From Microbacterium enclense (GTDB lineage Bacteria > Actinomycetota > Actinomycetes > Actinomycetales > Microbacteriaceae), in the NCBI RefSeq assembly GCF_004022425.1, contig NZ_RBZY01000028.1:1-48769 (forward strand): a stretch of 48,769 bases of DNA, in the 5' to 3' direction. A program made the position numbers and the translations under genes. Under the pieces are notes generated by a model that saw only the letters and a list, made by a program, of their open reading frames with translations, had not been told where the DNA came from and did not search any database. Below, piece after piece: positions 1-7,724 of this stretch (position 1 is the stretch's first letter; each line of letters begins with the position of its first letter).

Positions 1-152
1 ACACTCCTATTCATCCCCCTGCGCGCGTCCATCGGAGTGGGCCACCCACCTATCAACGACCACACCCGCGGCGGAACGAATTGCCCCGTCCATGGGCGCG
101 GCGGTGGCTACGGCTAGGGTGTCCGACCCATTGCGACAACTTGCGTCGAATA

Positions 153-164
153 GAACATATGTTC
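153..164. promoter_or_regulatory. Putative LexA (SOS) box upstream of the first gene
   Basis: The sequence GAACATATGTTC is a perfect 12-base palindrome, followed by GA, and ends 13 bases before the ATG of the gene at 178. It matches the actinobacterial and Bacillus-type LexA pattern (C)GAAC-N4-GTTC(G), with AT-rich central bases. Its position over the expected promoter or 5' leader suggests damage-inducible expression of the following small genes. The family match is established knowledge; actual LexA binding is inference. Confidence 0.55.
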
Positions 165-177
165 GATACTGGCGACC

Positions 178-438
178 ATGCGTGATGACGGCCCGCGTTG
201 GCATCCCCAACTCCTTGCGCGCGAGACCTCGCCGGCTCGTTGGGTAATGCTGGATGCCCGCGATCAGGTAGCGGGAACGATCGAGCTGCGCCGCACGGAT
301 GACGGGCCACGTTACCGGGTAGAAGTAGCCGGCGGCGAGGTGCTCGGCTGGGCGACGTCGCTCAAGACGGCCACGGAGCGTCTGCACCGCGTCATCATCT
401 CCGCGAACGTGCCCGGCGGCGGCATCAACGGGTCATGA
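178..438 (+). CDS. Small hypothetical protein (86 aa) behind a putative SOS box
   Basis: I do not recognise a family. The protein is soluble, with alternating strand-like segments (WVMLDARDQVAGTIEL, PRYRVEVAGGEVLGWA) followed by a helix (SLKTATERLHRVI). This gives a small alpha/beta fold that recalls short actinobacterial plasmid and phage proteins. There is no signal peptide or membrane segment. The ATG is the first in the frame and follows a GAACATATGTTC palindrome by 13 bases; no good Shine-Dalgarno sequence is visible, so the message may be leaderless or nearly so. The next gene follows on the same strand after 27 bases and could be co-transcribed. Existence is moderately supported; function is unknown. 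Confidence 0.5.
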   Translation: MRDDGPRWHPQLLARETSPARWVMLDARDQVAGTIELRRTDDGPRYRVEVAGGEVLGWATSLKTATERLHRVIISANVPGGGINGS

Positions 439-465
439 CCGTCGACGAGACATGAGGGGCGGCGC

Positions 466-735
466 GTGGTACAGGTTTGGTCTCCGATGTCGCAGCTGCA
501 GCGCTCCCCAGAGAAGGGCGTGTGGTTCATCTTCGACAGAAGCAAGCGGATCGCGATCGTGCGACTCGTGGAGGTGCATGGGCGGAAGCTGCTGCGCTCG
601 GTGACGTTCCACGATGACCCGGCTCAGCGGCAACTGATCGGCTACTTTCCCGAGGACGCGATGAAGCTTGCGGTCGAATGCACCTGGTCGGAGTACGTCA
701 AGCAGACCGGTCCGTCGACGAGTAACCGGAAGTAG
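466..735 (+). CDS. Small hypothetical protein (89 aa)
   Basis: No family is recognised. The frame opens with GTG at 466; an ATG at 487 is an alternative start that would remove seven residues. The protein has two beta-like stretches (GVWFIFDRSKRIAIVRLVEV and KLLRSVTFHD) and a C-terminal helix containing one Cys (MKLAVECTWSEYVKQ). It lies 27 bases downstream of the preceding small gene on the same strand and ends next to the C-terminus of an opposing degenerate frame, so the two genes may form a bicistron. There are no catalytic motifs. Confidence 0.45.
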   Translation: MVQVWSPMSQLQRSPEKGVWFIFDRSKRIAIVRLVEVHGRKLLRSVTFHDDPAQRQLIGYFPEDAMKLAVECTWSEYVKQTGPSTSNRK

Positions 736-736
736 G

Positions 737-1292
737 TCACACGGATCGAACGTGCAGGAGTGTCCAACCCTCGGGAACGGCGGCGCGTAGGCCGCTCATG
801 TCGGGTGCTTCGATCTGTCTGGCACCGTCGCGTCGCGCGAACGTGCCCGTCGCTGCGAGAAGCGTGGTGCCGTTGGACATCTTCACGGCCGCGGACGTCA
901 TCTGGGGCACCTTCCTTGTCGGGGCGCATGTCGCACCAGTGATCGTCATCGTCCACGACGACGACCGGGGCCATGCTGTAGCCGAGTCCTTCCGTCACGT
1001 ACTCGCGTGCGCGACGGCGTAGTCCGCCGGTCTAGGTGGCGACCAGCTCTTCAAGTCGTGGTGGAGGTCGAGGCCGAGATCGATCGGCATGTACCGTCCC
1101 TTCCACTCCCCCTCCACCCGCAACGTGATGTCCAGCTCCGTCCAGCTGGCTCCGATGTCGTAGAGCGTCCTGGAGTCGATCAGGCCAAGTCGCGAAGGGC
1201 GCCGAGGGCGGCTCGATATGGCGCTAGTAGCTTGTTCACCACCGCTTTCCCAATGCCGGCGAGCGGGTTTCAATGATCAGCGACAGTTGCAT
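737..1292 (-). pseudogene. Frameshifted relic of an unidentified gene
   Basis: Read on the minus strand, protein-like segments continue one another in successive frames. The order is NPLAGIGKAVVNKLLAPYRA, then LIDSRTLYDIGASWTELDI through DLHHDLKSWSPP, then REYVTEGLGYSMAPVVVVDD, then NGTTLLAATGTFARR through PEGWTLLHVRSV. Each handover needs a one- or two-base shift, and a stop codon follows the first segment. A start-like ATG lies at 1292. This is what a decayed gene, or a gene hit by several indel sequencing errors, looks like. No family is recognised. It reads towards the small genes on the plus strand and away from the partition locus. Confidence 0.4.
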
Positions 1293-1716
1293 AACTGTTG
1301 CGTAACATCGCGGCTACATGGACGTTTATTGGCGCCAACACAGGCGTCACAATAACGTCGACCAGACGCTTATGTTAAATATGTCTTGTCCAACTGTTGG
1401 GTTTGCGTTGTGTTCAAGAAACAAGACCTATGCATCACTTCAATGTCCAGGTTGCGCTGGAGCAGAGCAACGCTTCGGCAACAGTTATTTATGGTCGATG
1501 TTTATGTATTTCGTACAGAGATAGGTTATGTGCGTCTAATACTGATGTGTCGTAACTGTTACGTACACCAAACATCGCAGCAGCGGCGTGTCGCAGACGT
1601 GCTCATCTTCTTGTGCCACTACGTTGGCGTTCGGGTTAGCTAACACCGCCACGACACATAGGCGGATGCGCTGTTGACCCAACGCATGTGTTTCGCATTG
1701 CAGGCGTAACAGTTAC
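1290..1716. repeat. Repeated TAACTGTTRCG elements: candidate centromere (parS) or iterons
   Basis: This stretch of about 450 bases before parA has no convincing gene and is visibly more AT-rich than its surroundings. It carries copies of TAACTGTTRCG in both orientations: direct at 1292-1302 and 1553-1563, inverted at 1478-1487 and 1705-1715, and a weaker CAACTGTTGG at 1391-1400. The last strong copy ends 23 bases before the parA start, where it could act as an operator. Such arrays are typical of partition sites bound by the small ParB/ribbon-helix-helix partner. Rep iterons are the alternative, but the Rep gene is 2 kb away. Confidence 0.6.
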
Positions 1717-1738
1717 AGAACAGCAGGGGAGTGATCTC

Positions 1739-2422
1739 GTGAAGGTCATCGCAGTGTGCGGGCAGAAGGGCGGCATCGGCAAGACGTCGGTGTCGATGAA
1801 TCTCGCCGCCGCCATGTCGAAGCACAGCAAGATCCTCGTCATGGATGTGGACCCGCAGGGTTCGACGATGTTCTGGGCGGAGACGGCGGACGACGTTGAA
1901 AACGAGCTCCCGTTCGACACCTCGCCGTCGACGGACCCCGAGGCACTCCGTCACCTGAAGAGCCTGAACGAGTACGACGCGATCATCGTCGATACCCCCG
2001 GCTCGCTGAGGGACGAGGATGTCCTGGGCGCCGTGCTCGACCTGGCTGACTTCGCTATCCTCCCGATCACCACGTCCACACTGGACTTCCCGGCGATAAC
2101 TCGGACGTTGAACGAGTTCGTCATCCCTAGGGGAGTGCCTTACAAGCTCCTGCTGAACAAGGTCGACACCCGCCGCGGACAGAAGCGTCTGGACGGGTGG
2201 AAGCAGGCCATCGACGAGGGAGAGTTCGTCGCCGACCGCATCGGTGTACCGCGGTTCAACCACCACATCCGTCTGTCGTCGACGGTGGAGGACATGCCGA
2301 TGGAGGGCAAGGTTGTCACCCAGTACACGGATACCCGAGCGAACCAGAACGCGATCTTCGATTACACGGCGGTCGCGCTCGAGCTCACGGCGCAGTGGTA
2401 CGAGGAAGCGAAGGTCAACTGA
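1739..2422 (+). CDS. parA: ParA-family partition ATPase
   Basis: This is a 227-residue plasmid-partition ATPase of the short type Ib-like class, without an N-terminal HTH. The deviant Walker A motif KGGIGKT is at residues 10-16, the Walker A'-type MDVDPQG at about 36-41, and Walker B AIIVDTPG at 81-88. The start is taken as GTG at 1739, because AGGGGAG lies 8-9 bases upstream and the protein then begins directly with the first beta strand; upstream in-frame codons would add a non-conserved extension. ATP-dependent dimers of this family bind nucleoid DNA non-specifically and move plasmid copies with a partner bound at the centromere. The stop overlaps the partner's start (TGATG). A repeat copy immediately upstream suggests autoregulation. 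Confidence 0.93.
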   Translation: MKVIAVCGQKGGIGKTSVSMNLAAAMSKHSKILVMDVDPQGSTMFWAETADDVENELPFDTSPSTDPEALRHLKSLNEYDAIIVDTPGSLRDEDVLGAVLDLADFAILPITTSTLDFPAITRTLNEFVIPRGVPYKLLLNKVDTRRGQKRLDGWKQAIDEGEFVADRIGVPRFNHHIRLSSTVEDMPMEGKVVTQYTDTRANQNAIFDYTAVALELTAQWYEEAKVN

Positions 2423-3096
2423 TGGCAAAAATGGATCTGACCGCGCGGTTGAAAAACTCTGCGAAGCGTGCGCAGGATGTCACCGCGCAGGCGCACCTCG
2501 TGGCAGTTGAGGACTTGGTTGAGCCGCCTGTCACAGAAGCCCAACCGGATAGCTCGGCGCCCGCTGTCGAGCTTACGCAACCCGCCGAGCCTTCGGCTGT
2601 TGCGACGGACGAAGCAGCTGGCAACGAGGCGACACCGGCACAGAAGCAGGTGTCCCGTCGGCGCCCGGCGCCAGCGGAGCCGCGCCGCGCGCCGGCTAGG
2701 CCGTCGACGACTCCGGACAGCGTGGCGGGGGAGTCGGTGAAGGGTCTCGCCCTTGAGCTGCCGAAGTCTCTGAACGCCCGTCTCAACGCTCATCACACGC
2801 AGACAAAGATGAGCTTTGTGCTGACCGTGATGACGGCCGTCGAGGTGGCCTACCCCCGGCTTCAGGAGCTGATCGACAAGAAGCTCGGTCGTCATGACGA
2901 GCCGGCTCGGGTGTCACTGTTCGCAAAGCCGACACGGCAGCGAATCTCGCGCGACGAGGAGACCGAACGGCGGACAATCCGGATGAGCGCCGGCGGTCTT
3001 GAGGTGCTCGACGGACTGGTCGAGGAGTTCGCAGCGCCTTCGCGCACATTCCTGGTCATCGTTGCACTCGACACCTACCTCCCCGCCCAGGACTGA
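2422..3096 (+). CDS. ParB-like partition partner, probable ribbon-helix-helix DNA-binding protein
   Basis: This 224-residue protein is translationally coupled to parA. Residues 1-110 are a low-complexity, Ala/Pro/Glu/Arg-rich linker starting with a short basic segment, which in type Ib systems contacts ParA. Two compact helical regions follow: one around 110-160 beginning LALELPKSLNARLNAHH, and one at the C-terminus beginning RTIRMSAGGLEVLDGL. Both have the strand-helix-helix look of ribbon-helix-helix domains. There is no CTPase ParB motif (GERRYR). Position and coupling indicate the centromere-binding adaptor, and its likely targets are the TAACTGTTRCG repeats upstream of parA. The assignment is by context and fold impression, not by a recognised family signature. 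Confidence 0.65.
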   Translation: MAKMDLTARLKNSAKRAQDVTAQAHLVAVEDLVEPPVTEAQPDSSAPAVELTQPAEPSAVATDEAAGNEATPAQKQVSRRRPAPAEPRRAPARPSTTPDSVAGESVKGLALELPKSLNARLNAHHTQTKMSFVLTVMTAVEVAYPRLQELIDKKLGRHDEPARVSLFAKPTRQRISRDEETERRTIRMSAGGLEVLDGLVEEFAAPSRTFLVIVALDTYLPAQD

Positions 3097-3303
3097 CGTG
3101 CACGGCCCTGCGTCCGGGCCTCGGCGAGAACTCCTACCTTGCGCTCAGGACCGACCTCGCCGCATCCCAGACCATCGCAGCGCCTGAGACGTTCGAGGGG
3201 CGGCCTGAGGCCTCGACTCGGCTCTGCCAATCGAGCCCACCATGGAATCTGCAGCACGGCAAAAATCCACCGCCGCCACGACTCCAACCGGTCCTTCGTC
3301 GTA

Positions 3304-5259
3304 TCAGGCCGCCAGGGCTAGTCCCCGCTCGAGGTAGCCGGCACGGACCAAATCACGAGCCTTCCTGTGGTCTCGTCGCTTGGTGGGCCCTCGGGGGTAC
3401 GCAGCATAGTCGGGCCGGTCGGACTCATTTGAGTAGGACTTCTTCCCTCTCCGGTGTTTCGCGCGTCGTTCCATCCAGGTGATCTCAGCAAGCCACCATG
3501 CCCACACAAGGCGTTCCTCGTCGTATCTGGCGCCGCGCTGCTCCAGGTAGCCGTCAACACCGCGTCCGCGGGCGACGAAGTCACGAGCGGTGGGGGAGAG
3601 GCGTCGCCAACCTCCAGGGGTCCTCTCGATGAGACCCGATGCGCTCAAATCGTCGACGCGGCGTCGGACGACGTCGGGGTCCAGCCCTGTTCGACGGACG
3701 AGCTCGGCGAAGGTGGCGCTGCCCCCTGCCGGCGTGTGCTTGTAGATCAATCCCGCGTTCCTGCCCATGCTGCGGGGTGCGGTGAAGACGTCGTGTGCGA
3801 ACAGTTCCAGCCGGGTGCTGATCTCTCTGATGAGGGCTTGGGAGAGTGGGAGGGCGTTGGCGATGGCGCGCATATGCGCTTGTGTCCGCTCTCCTCCTGA
3901 CTCCTCTGTGGAAAACCGAGAGTCGAGTCGGTAGCGCTTTGCGTGCACTCCTTCGGCCTCCGTCACGACGGCGAGCCAGCCGCCTGCGCCGTCTTCCCCA
4001 GTAAGCGCGCGGAGGGCACGGGAGACGGTGGTGCGCCCGTAGCCGGTGTCGGCGCTGAGCCGGCGTACGTCGGCTTCAACGGTGTGCTGGGAGCTCTGCA
4101 GCATGTACAGGCAGATGGCGTCCAGGACGACGCGCTGCGCGTGGGAGCCTTCGACCCGACTGTTGTGTGTCGCCCAGATACCGGGGAGGGCGTCAGCGCG
4201 TGTGAGGGCGCGTTGCACGGCGGCGGCAACGCTCGCGGTGCGCTGGCGGTAATCCTCGTCGTCGCCCGAAGCGCTGAGTGGGTGAGCGGCTACGAAGCGG
4301 ACGGCGTACTCCCATGCAGCGGTCAGCACCTTATCGATCTGGTGTTCGCTCCGCCGCTGGCGTGTGGCACCGACGCGCCGCGTGCGGGCGTGTTCGAGGC
4401 CCGGGGAACTGTGCACCTGCTCGCGGAGGTCCTGATAGCTCCAGCGGGCATGTGCGGCGGCCGCGAGGATCCGCACCAGCGTGTGCGACGCGTCGGGACC
4501 GGCTTCGCTGTGCAGCACCAGGTCCATGGCCATCGACAGGGGCCGACGGCGGCCGCGGATCCGGGGCCTTCCGGCATCATCACGGACGACGTTGTGCAGG
4601 TCCTCGGTGGACGGGGCGGGCAATTCCGCGCCGAGGTCGACAAGCAGCGCATGCAGCTGGCCGGGGACGTCTTCGTCGGCCGCGTGGTCGGTGATCGCAG
4701 CCAGGTCACCCACCGGCGCCGAGTGCCCACCGGCGCGGTGGGGAGCGTAAGGCGGGCGGACGCAGCCGGCTTTGGGGTTCGTCAGCGGCGCGAGGTCAAG
4801 AGAGGGGAACAGGCTCCTGGTCAGGTAGGCGATGTCGCGGACGGCGTCAGCGTCAGCGGGCACGTCGAGGTGGACCCAGACGTGACGTCCGCCGGTAGGA
4901 CCGGACAGGCACAGCAGATGGGGGACGTTGAGCTGCTCGAGCCAGTACGCGAAACGGTCTGCATCGCTCGCGGCGTCCCCGACGGATGCATCGAAGTCGA
5001 AGCAGAGGTAACGGAAGCGGAGGTCATCGTCGGCCAGGAACATCGCCCACGTCGTCGATGGCGGCGCCTCGTTGAGGGGCCAGAGCTTGTCGTAGGCGTT
5101 GAGTACCTCGCCGCTGGCGGCTCGGGCAGCCGCGCGGACGTCATCCCTGGGGGAGAGGCGGCGGGTAATCGCCCACACCTCGTCAAGAGAGTAGGGCGAC
5201 ACGCCGGTGGGGTCGACGAGCGTCAATACTCGTGCGCGCCCCCGGATGGGGGTTACCAT
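3304..5259 (-). CDS. Plasmid replication initiator with archaeo-eukaryotic primase-like domain
   Basis: This is a 651-residue protein. The N-terminal region carries primase/polymerase-type motifs: CFDFDAS at 86-92 (metal-binding acidic pair) and SGPTGGRHVWVHL at about 119-131 (the GGRH.W histidine motif), followed by KAGCVRPPYAPHR. The C-terminal half has two winged-helix-like segments (VRRLSADTGYGRTTVSRAL and FAELVRRTGLDPDVVRRRV) and a basic tail. This layout fits actinobacterial plasmid Rep proteins that bind origin repeats and prime DNA synthesis. The start at 5259 is chosen because GGAGG sits 10 bases upstream; an in-frame extension to 5424 lacks a ribosome site. It converges with the partition operon and has a hairpin-rich leader upstream. 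Confidence 0.82.
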   Translation of the reverse strand: MVTPIRGRARVLTLVDPTGVSPYSLDEVWAITRRLSPRDDVRAAARAASGEVLNAYDKLWPLNEAPPSTTWAMFLADDDLRFRYLCFDFDASVGDAASDADRFAYWLEQLNVPHLLCLSGPTGGRHVWVHLDVPADADAVRDIAYLTRSLFPSLDLAPLTNPKAGCVRPPYAPHRAGGHSAPVGDLAAITDHAADEDVPGQLHALLVDLGAELPAPSTEDLHNVVRDDAGRPRIRGRRRPLSMAMDLVLHSEAGPDASHTLVRILAAAAHARWSYQDLREQVHSSPGLEHARTRRVGATRQRRSEHQIDKVLTAAWEYAVRFVAAHPLSASGDDEDYRQRTASVAAAVQRALTRADALPGIWATHNSRVEGSHAQRVVLDAICLYMLQSSQHTVEADVRRLSADTGYGRTTVSRALRALTGEDGAGGWLAVVTEAEGVHAKRYRLDSRFSTEESGGERTQAHMRAIANALPLSQALIREISTRLELFAHDVFTAPRSMGRNAGLIYKHTPAGGSATFAELVRRTGLDPDVVRRRVDDLSASGLIERTPGGWRRLSPTARDFVARGRGVDGYLEQRGARYDEERLVWAWWLAEITWMERRAKHRRGKKSYSNESDRPDYAAYPRGPTKRRDHRKARDLVRAGYLERGLALAA

Positions 5260-5344
5260 GGCGACATCACCTCCTCGGAGGTACGACAAACGCCCCTCGC
5301 CAAGGGGTTGCAATCGAATACCTGCTCTCTCCGACTCCCAGTCG

Positions 5345-5408
5345 CCAAACCTTCGGTTGGAGTGAGTGAAGCTCTTACTCCAGGCCCACGCGCTACGCCA
5401 ATAGCGCG
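5345..5408. promoter_or_regulatory. Three consecutive hairpins in the rep leader
   Basis: Three inverted repeats follow one another: CCAAACC-TTC-GGTTGG (5345-5360, one bulged A), GGAGTGAG with CTTACTCC (5359-5381, one G-U pair), and CGCGCTA-CGCCAA-TAGCGCG (5389-5408, seven perfect pairs). They lie 86-149 bases upstream of the rep start. They could form an attenuator-type leader for copy control, or be origin structure; no antisense promoter is obvious. Confidence 0.45.
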
Positions 5409-5424
5409 GAGGGCCTGATGTCAT

Positions 5425-5691
5425 TTACGGGCGCGTCACATGACGAGCTCCTTCCATCACGGTGGGGGACGGCCGGCGGGACGCCGAGCCGAAAGTACGG
5501 GCCCCATTGGTGAGACTGGTCTGGGTGCACGCCGTAGCGCGGTGGGGGAGAGGCATGTGGCCTCGATCCGCCGGAGTCGCCTGTGAGGGGCCGGGGGCGA
5601 TGCTCGACCGGGCCATGCTGAGGGGATGTTCGCGTGACACGCCGACGTTGGTACGCGAATCCACCCCGCCGCGCGGGGTTTCGGTTAGCAT
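5425..5691 (-). CDS. Small hypothetical ORF upstream of rep (88 aa)
   Basis: The main support is the start: GGAGGTGCTCTC precedes the ATG with ideal spacing. The peptide (MLTETPRGGVDSRTN...) is Ser/Thr/Pro/Arg-rich, shows no domain and may be disordered. It lies in the same direction as rep, with the hairpin leader between the two, so it could be a leader ORF coupled to copy control. A competing frame on the opposite strand looks no better. Whether it is translated into a functional protein is uncertain. Confidence 0.35.
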   Translation of the reverse strand: MLTETPRGGVDSRTNVGVSREHPLSMARSSIAPGPSQATPADRGHMPLPHRATACTQTSLTNGARTFGSASRRPSPTVMEGARHVTRP

Positions 5692-5769
5692 GAGAGCACC
5701 TCCTGAGGAAGCTCGGGTGGGTTCCAGACTCTGGTTTGGTCGCTAAGGTCTGGCGAACTACATCGAGGG

Positions 5770-5800
5770 GCCCCGTCGTCGGACGGGGCTCCTTTTCGTT
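5770..5800 (+). terminator. Rho-independent terminator-like hairpin
   Basis: GCCCCGTC and GACGGGGC form a perfect 8-bp stem with a GTCG loop (5770-5789), followed by TCCTTTTCGTT. The U-rich tail is on the plus strand, although the nearest sure genes are on the minus strand. It would stop plus-strand read-through towards the small RHH gene, or act as a bidirectional block just after that gene's stop codon. Confidence 0.6.
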
Positions 5801-6104
5801 AGCTGGCGATCTGCGTCTGCGTCGGCAGCTCCCTCGAGGATGGGCGTACCAGGGCGAGCGGCGACACCGGCGCGACCTGATCGACTTGGGGGAATGATTC
5901 GACGAGCAGCTCTTCGAGCATGTCGCCGGTCACTCCGGGCTGGGGTGCAAGCTCGGGCATACCGAGCTGGTGCGCCGCGAGATGAACGAGGTAGTCGCCG
6001 TAGCTCATGTGCAGCAGGTCCGCGTTCGCGCGAATGACCATGCCAAGTGGCTTAGCGGGCTTCGCCGTGATCTGGTCACGTTCGCCTTTGCTTGGTCGTC
6101 CCAT
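5799..6104 (-). CDS. Small ribbon-helix-helix-like plasmid regulator
   Basis: This 101-residue protein begins MGRPSKGERDQ, the opening common to small actinobacterial and plasmid DNA-binding proteins of ribbon-helix-helix type. A strand-helix-helix region follows (PLGMVIRANADLLHMSYGDYLVHLAAHQL), then an acidic, Val/Pro-rich tail. An ATG four codons earlier (6116) is possible; I prefer 6104 because the MGRPSK start is the conserved one. An inverted repeat at 6131-6176 lies right upstream and is the natural candidate operator, implying autorepression. It may control copy number or neighbouring genes. Confidence 0.6.
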   Translation of the reverse strand: MGRPSKGERDQITAKPAKPLGMVIRANADLLHMSYGDYLVHLAAHQLGMPELAPQPGVTGDMLEELLVESFPQVDQVAPVSPLALVRPSSRELPTQTQIAS

Positions 6105-6130
6105 GTGTCCAAGCATGCCCCGTGATTTCT

Positions 6131-6176
6131 TAGGTACCTACGATTGCCGTTCGGCGTGTCGAAACGTAGGTGCCTA
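6131..6176. promoter_or_regulatory. Inverted-repeat operator upstream of the RHH-like gene
   Basis: TAGGTACCTACG (6131-6142) and CGTAGGTGCCTA (6165-6176) are inverted copies matching at 11 of 12 positions, with 22 bases between them. The left arm is itself nearly palindromic (TAGGTACCTA). The pair sits 27-72 bases upstream of the start at 6104, where a promoter is expected. Two such sites about 34 bases apart suit cooperative dimers on one DNA face. Confidence 0.55.
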
Positions 6177-6371
6177 GGAAATCTGCCCGCTTGAGGGCCA
6201 TACGCCGGGGGTCGCGGCATTGCCACGAGGGGACCATTGGCGCCGAAATCCGCAGGCGCAGCCCGCCGGGGGAGCGGGGGCGCTCCTGTCACCCTCTCGC
6301 ACTCCGCCCGCGTTGCGTTAGCGCCGCCGCCGGCCGGGCGCGCCCGCGTTGCGCCCAGTTCCGTCCGCCGC

Positions 6372-6911
6372 TTACGCGCCCCACGACGCGGCGTCACGCC
6401 TCGCGGCCGCCACAACGCCGGCGACTTCTCCAGCGGCGAGGCGGTCGATGTGTCGCCGCTCCACTCCATCCCCGCCGTGGAGGGGCGTGTTGAGCCACTG
6501 CGCCCATGTCCACGGGTCGTCGACGCCCACCCCGAGGATGGGCAATACCTCGCTCAGACCCGGCACCAGCGCGCCGTTGCGCACCTGGAAGGCGGGGTAG
6601 AGCGTGCGCTGGTCGGAAGTGTCGAGGCGGAGGGCGCGGCGCTCACGGACGGCTTTGGAGAGGGCTGCGCGCCCGACGCCGAGCTCTTTCTGAAGCCCAC
6701 CGCTCGAATAGCACGGGCCGACAATGTCCGCCCATGGATTCTTGACGAGGCCGAGGCGGGCGACGATGTCGGCGGCTACGGTGTCGGGGGAGCCCAGCGC
6801 GCTGACCTTCGCCCCGTCGCGAATGAGGCGCTCGAGCCGGGCGCGTACAGCCTCGAGGAGCTCGTCGGTGGCCGCGTTCTCCCGTTGGTGTTCGTCTTGG
6901 TCGCTCGACAC
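6372..6911 (-). CDS. Second (orphan) RES-system antitoxin paralogue
   Basis: This 179-residue protein is clearly homologous to the antitoxin at 7721-8272. Shared blocks include PWADIVGPCYSSGGLQKELGV (59-79, DNA-binding HTH-like), LYPAFQVRNG (104-113) and DDPWTWAQWLNTP (131-143). The LYPAFQ...P.L..V...L...DPWTWAQWL pattern is that of the MbcA/ParS/Xre antitoxin C-terminal domain (DUF2384-like), which caps RES toxins. No RES gene follows it: the 195 bases downstream hold no toxin-like frame. The start is GTG at 6911 with GAGGG upstream. It may be a solitary regulator or anti-addiction antitoxin, or the remains of a duplicated module whose toxin was lost. Confidence 0.8.
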   Translation of the reverse strand: MSSDQDEHQRENAATDELLEAVRARLERLIRDGAKVSALGSPDTVAADIVARLGLVKNPWADIVGPCYSSGGLQKELGVGRAALSKAVRERRALRLDTSDQRTLYPAFQVRNGALVPGLSEVLPILGVGVDDPWTWAQWLNTPLHGGDGVERRHIDRLAAGEVAGVVAAARRDAASWGA

Positions 6912-6923
6912 CGAACCCTCCCC

Positions 6924-6973
6924 GTCAACTGCGTCAACCCGTACGCTGGAGCGGGGGTGTCAACTTTGTCAAC
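6924..6973. promoter_or_regulatory. Two-site operator of the orphan antitoxin
   Basis: On the minus strand, GTTGAC-AAA-GTTGAC (6959-6973) and GTTGAC-GCA-GTTGAC (6924-6938) lie 35 bases apart, start to start, directly upstream of the GTG at 6911. Each site is a tandem repeat of a six-base element at 9-base spacing. The same GTNGAC-N3-GTNNAC design occurs before the paralogous antitoxin at 8288-8337, which supports recognition by these related HTH proteins. Confidence 0.65.
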
Positions 6974-7109
6974 TCAGTATGCCGCGACAGGGGAGCAGCT
7001 TCCAACCTTCAACGTCGGGTCGAACCTCACCAAATAACCGCCGATACCAGCTCGCACCCATCCGAACGCCGGTATGGCGGCGCCGCAGCGAGTGTCGGGC
7101 CGCACCCCG

Positions 7110-7724
7110 TCAGACGATGTTCATACCTCCGGTGACGGGGGTGTTCGCGACGGTCCAGCCGAGCGCCCGGCACGCATCTTCGCCGCTCAGGTGGCGAGTC
7201 GCGGTGTGCCCGGCATGTGCGCTCGGTGCGCCGGCGTCGCCGAAGAGCGCGTAGGCGTCGGGGCTTCCCGTGGTGAATGCCGAGCCGTAGAGGACGCCGC
7301 CGTAGCCTGCGTCCTCGAACGCCTGCGCCCACGCTTGCGGGATCGAGTAGTCCGACATGGTCGTCAGCTCGCGCACGATGCCGTGCTTGGCTGCGGCGAC
7401 GTCGTTCACCGCAGCGCATCGGTGTTCGGTGGGCGCGCTGACGACGGAGACAACGAAGGAGTCAGCGAGGGCGCGCGACACCACGCCTTTCCGCGACACT
7501 CGACCACGGATCCTCTCTCGCACCGCCGTGTCCACGCTCAGTGCGGTGCAGCAGGTCCCACGGGCGCCGTGCAGGTTAAACCGCCCCTCCACGCCATTGT
7601 CGTAGTACCAGGCTCCGTGCGCTGTTCCGTGGGAGCGGTACATCGGAGCGCCCGCGGCCAAGGTGGCCTCCGGAAACGCGCTGAGGACTACCCCGGCCGG
7701 CGGGGCGCTCTGCGAGGCGGTCAC
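7110..7724 (-). CDS. RES-domain toxin (MbcT-like NAD+-degrading family)
   Basis: This is a 204-residue RES-domain protein. Family members phosphorolyse or hydrolyse NAD+ and halt growth unless bound by their antitoxin. The three signature residues can be placed: Arg in MYRSHG (R30), Glu in TAVRERI (E70) and Ser in LYGSAF (S148); SIPQAWAQAFEDAGYGGVLYGS is characteristic of the family's second half. GTG at 7724 overlaps the antitoxin stop (GTGA), so translation is coupled and antitoxin is made first. Length is normal for the family, with no truncation seen. The exact activity (phosphorolysis or hydrolysis) cannot be told from the sequence. Confidence 0.85.
   Translation of the reverse strand: MTASQSAPPAGVVLSAFPEATLAAGAPMYRSHGTAHGAWYYDNGVEGRFNLHGARGTCCTALSVDTAVRERIRGRVSRKGVVSRALADSFVVSVVSAPTEHRCAAVNDVAAAKHGIVRELTTMSDYSIPQAWAQAFEDAGYGGVLYGSAFTTGSPDAYALFGDAGAPSAHAGHTATRHLSGEDACRALGWTVANTPVTGGMNIV

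Noticed and set aside
3943..5418. A 491-codon open frame on the plus strand opposite rep
   Set aside because: Composition (Val/Gly/Arg-rich, no domains) is that of the antisense of a high-GC gene; the minus-strand frame has primase motifs and a ribosome site.
6237..7037. A 266-codon plus-strand open frame
   Set aside because: It is antisense to the second antitoxin, whose match to its paralogue is unmistakable.
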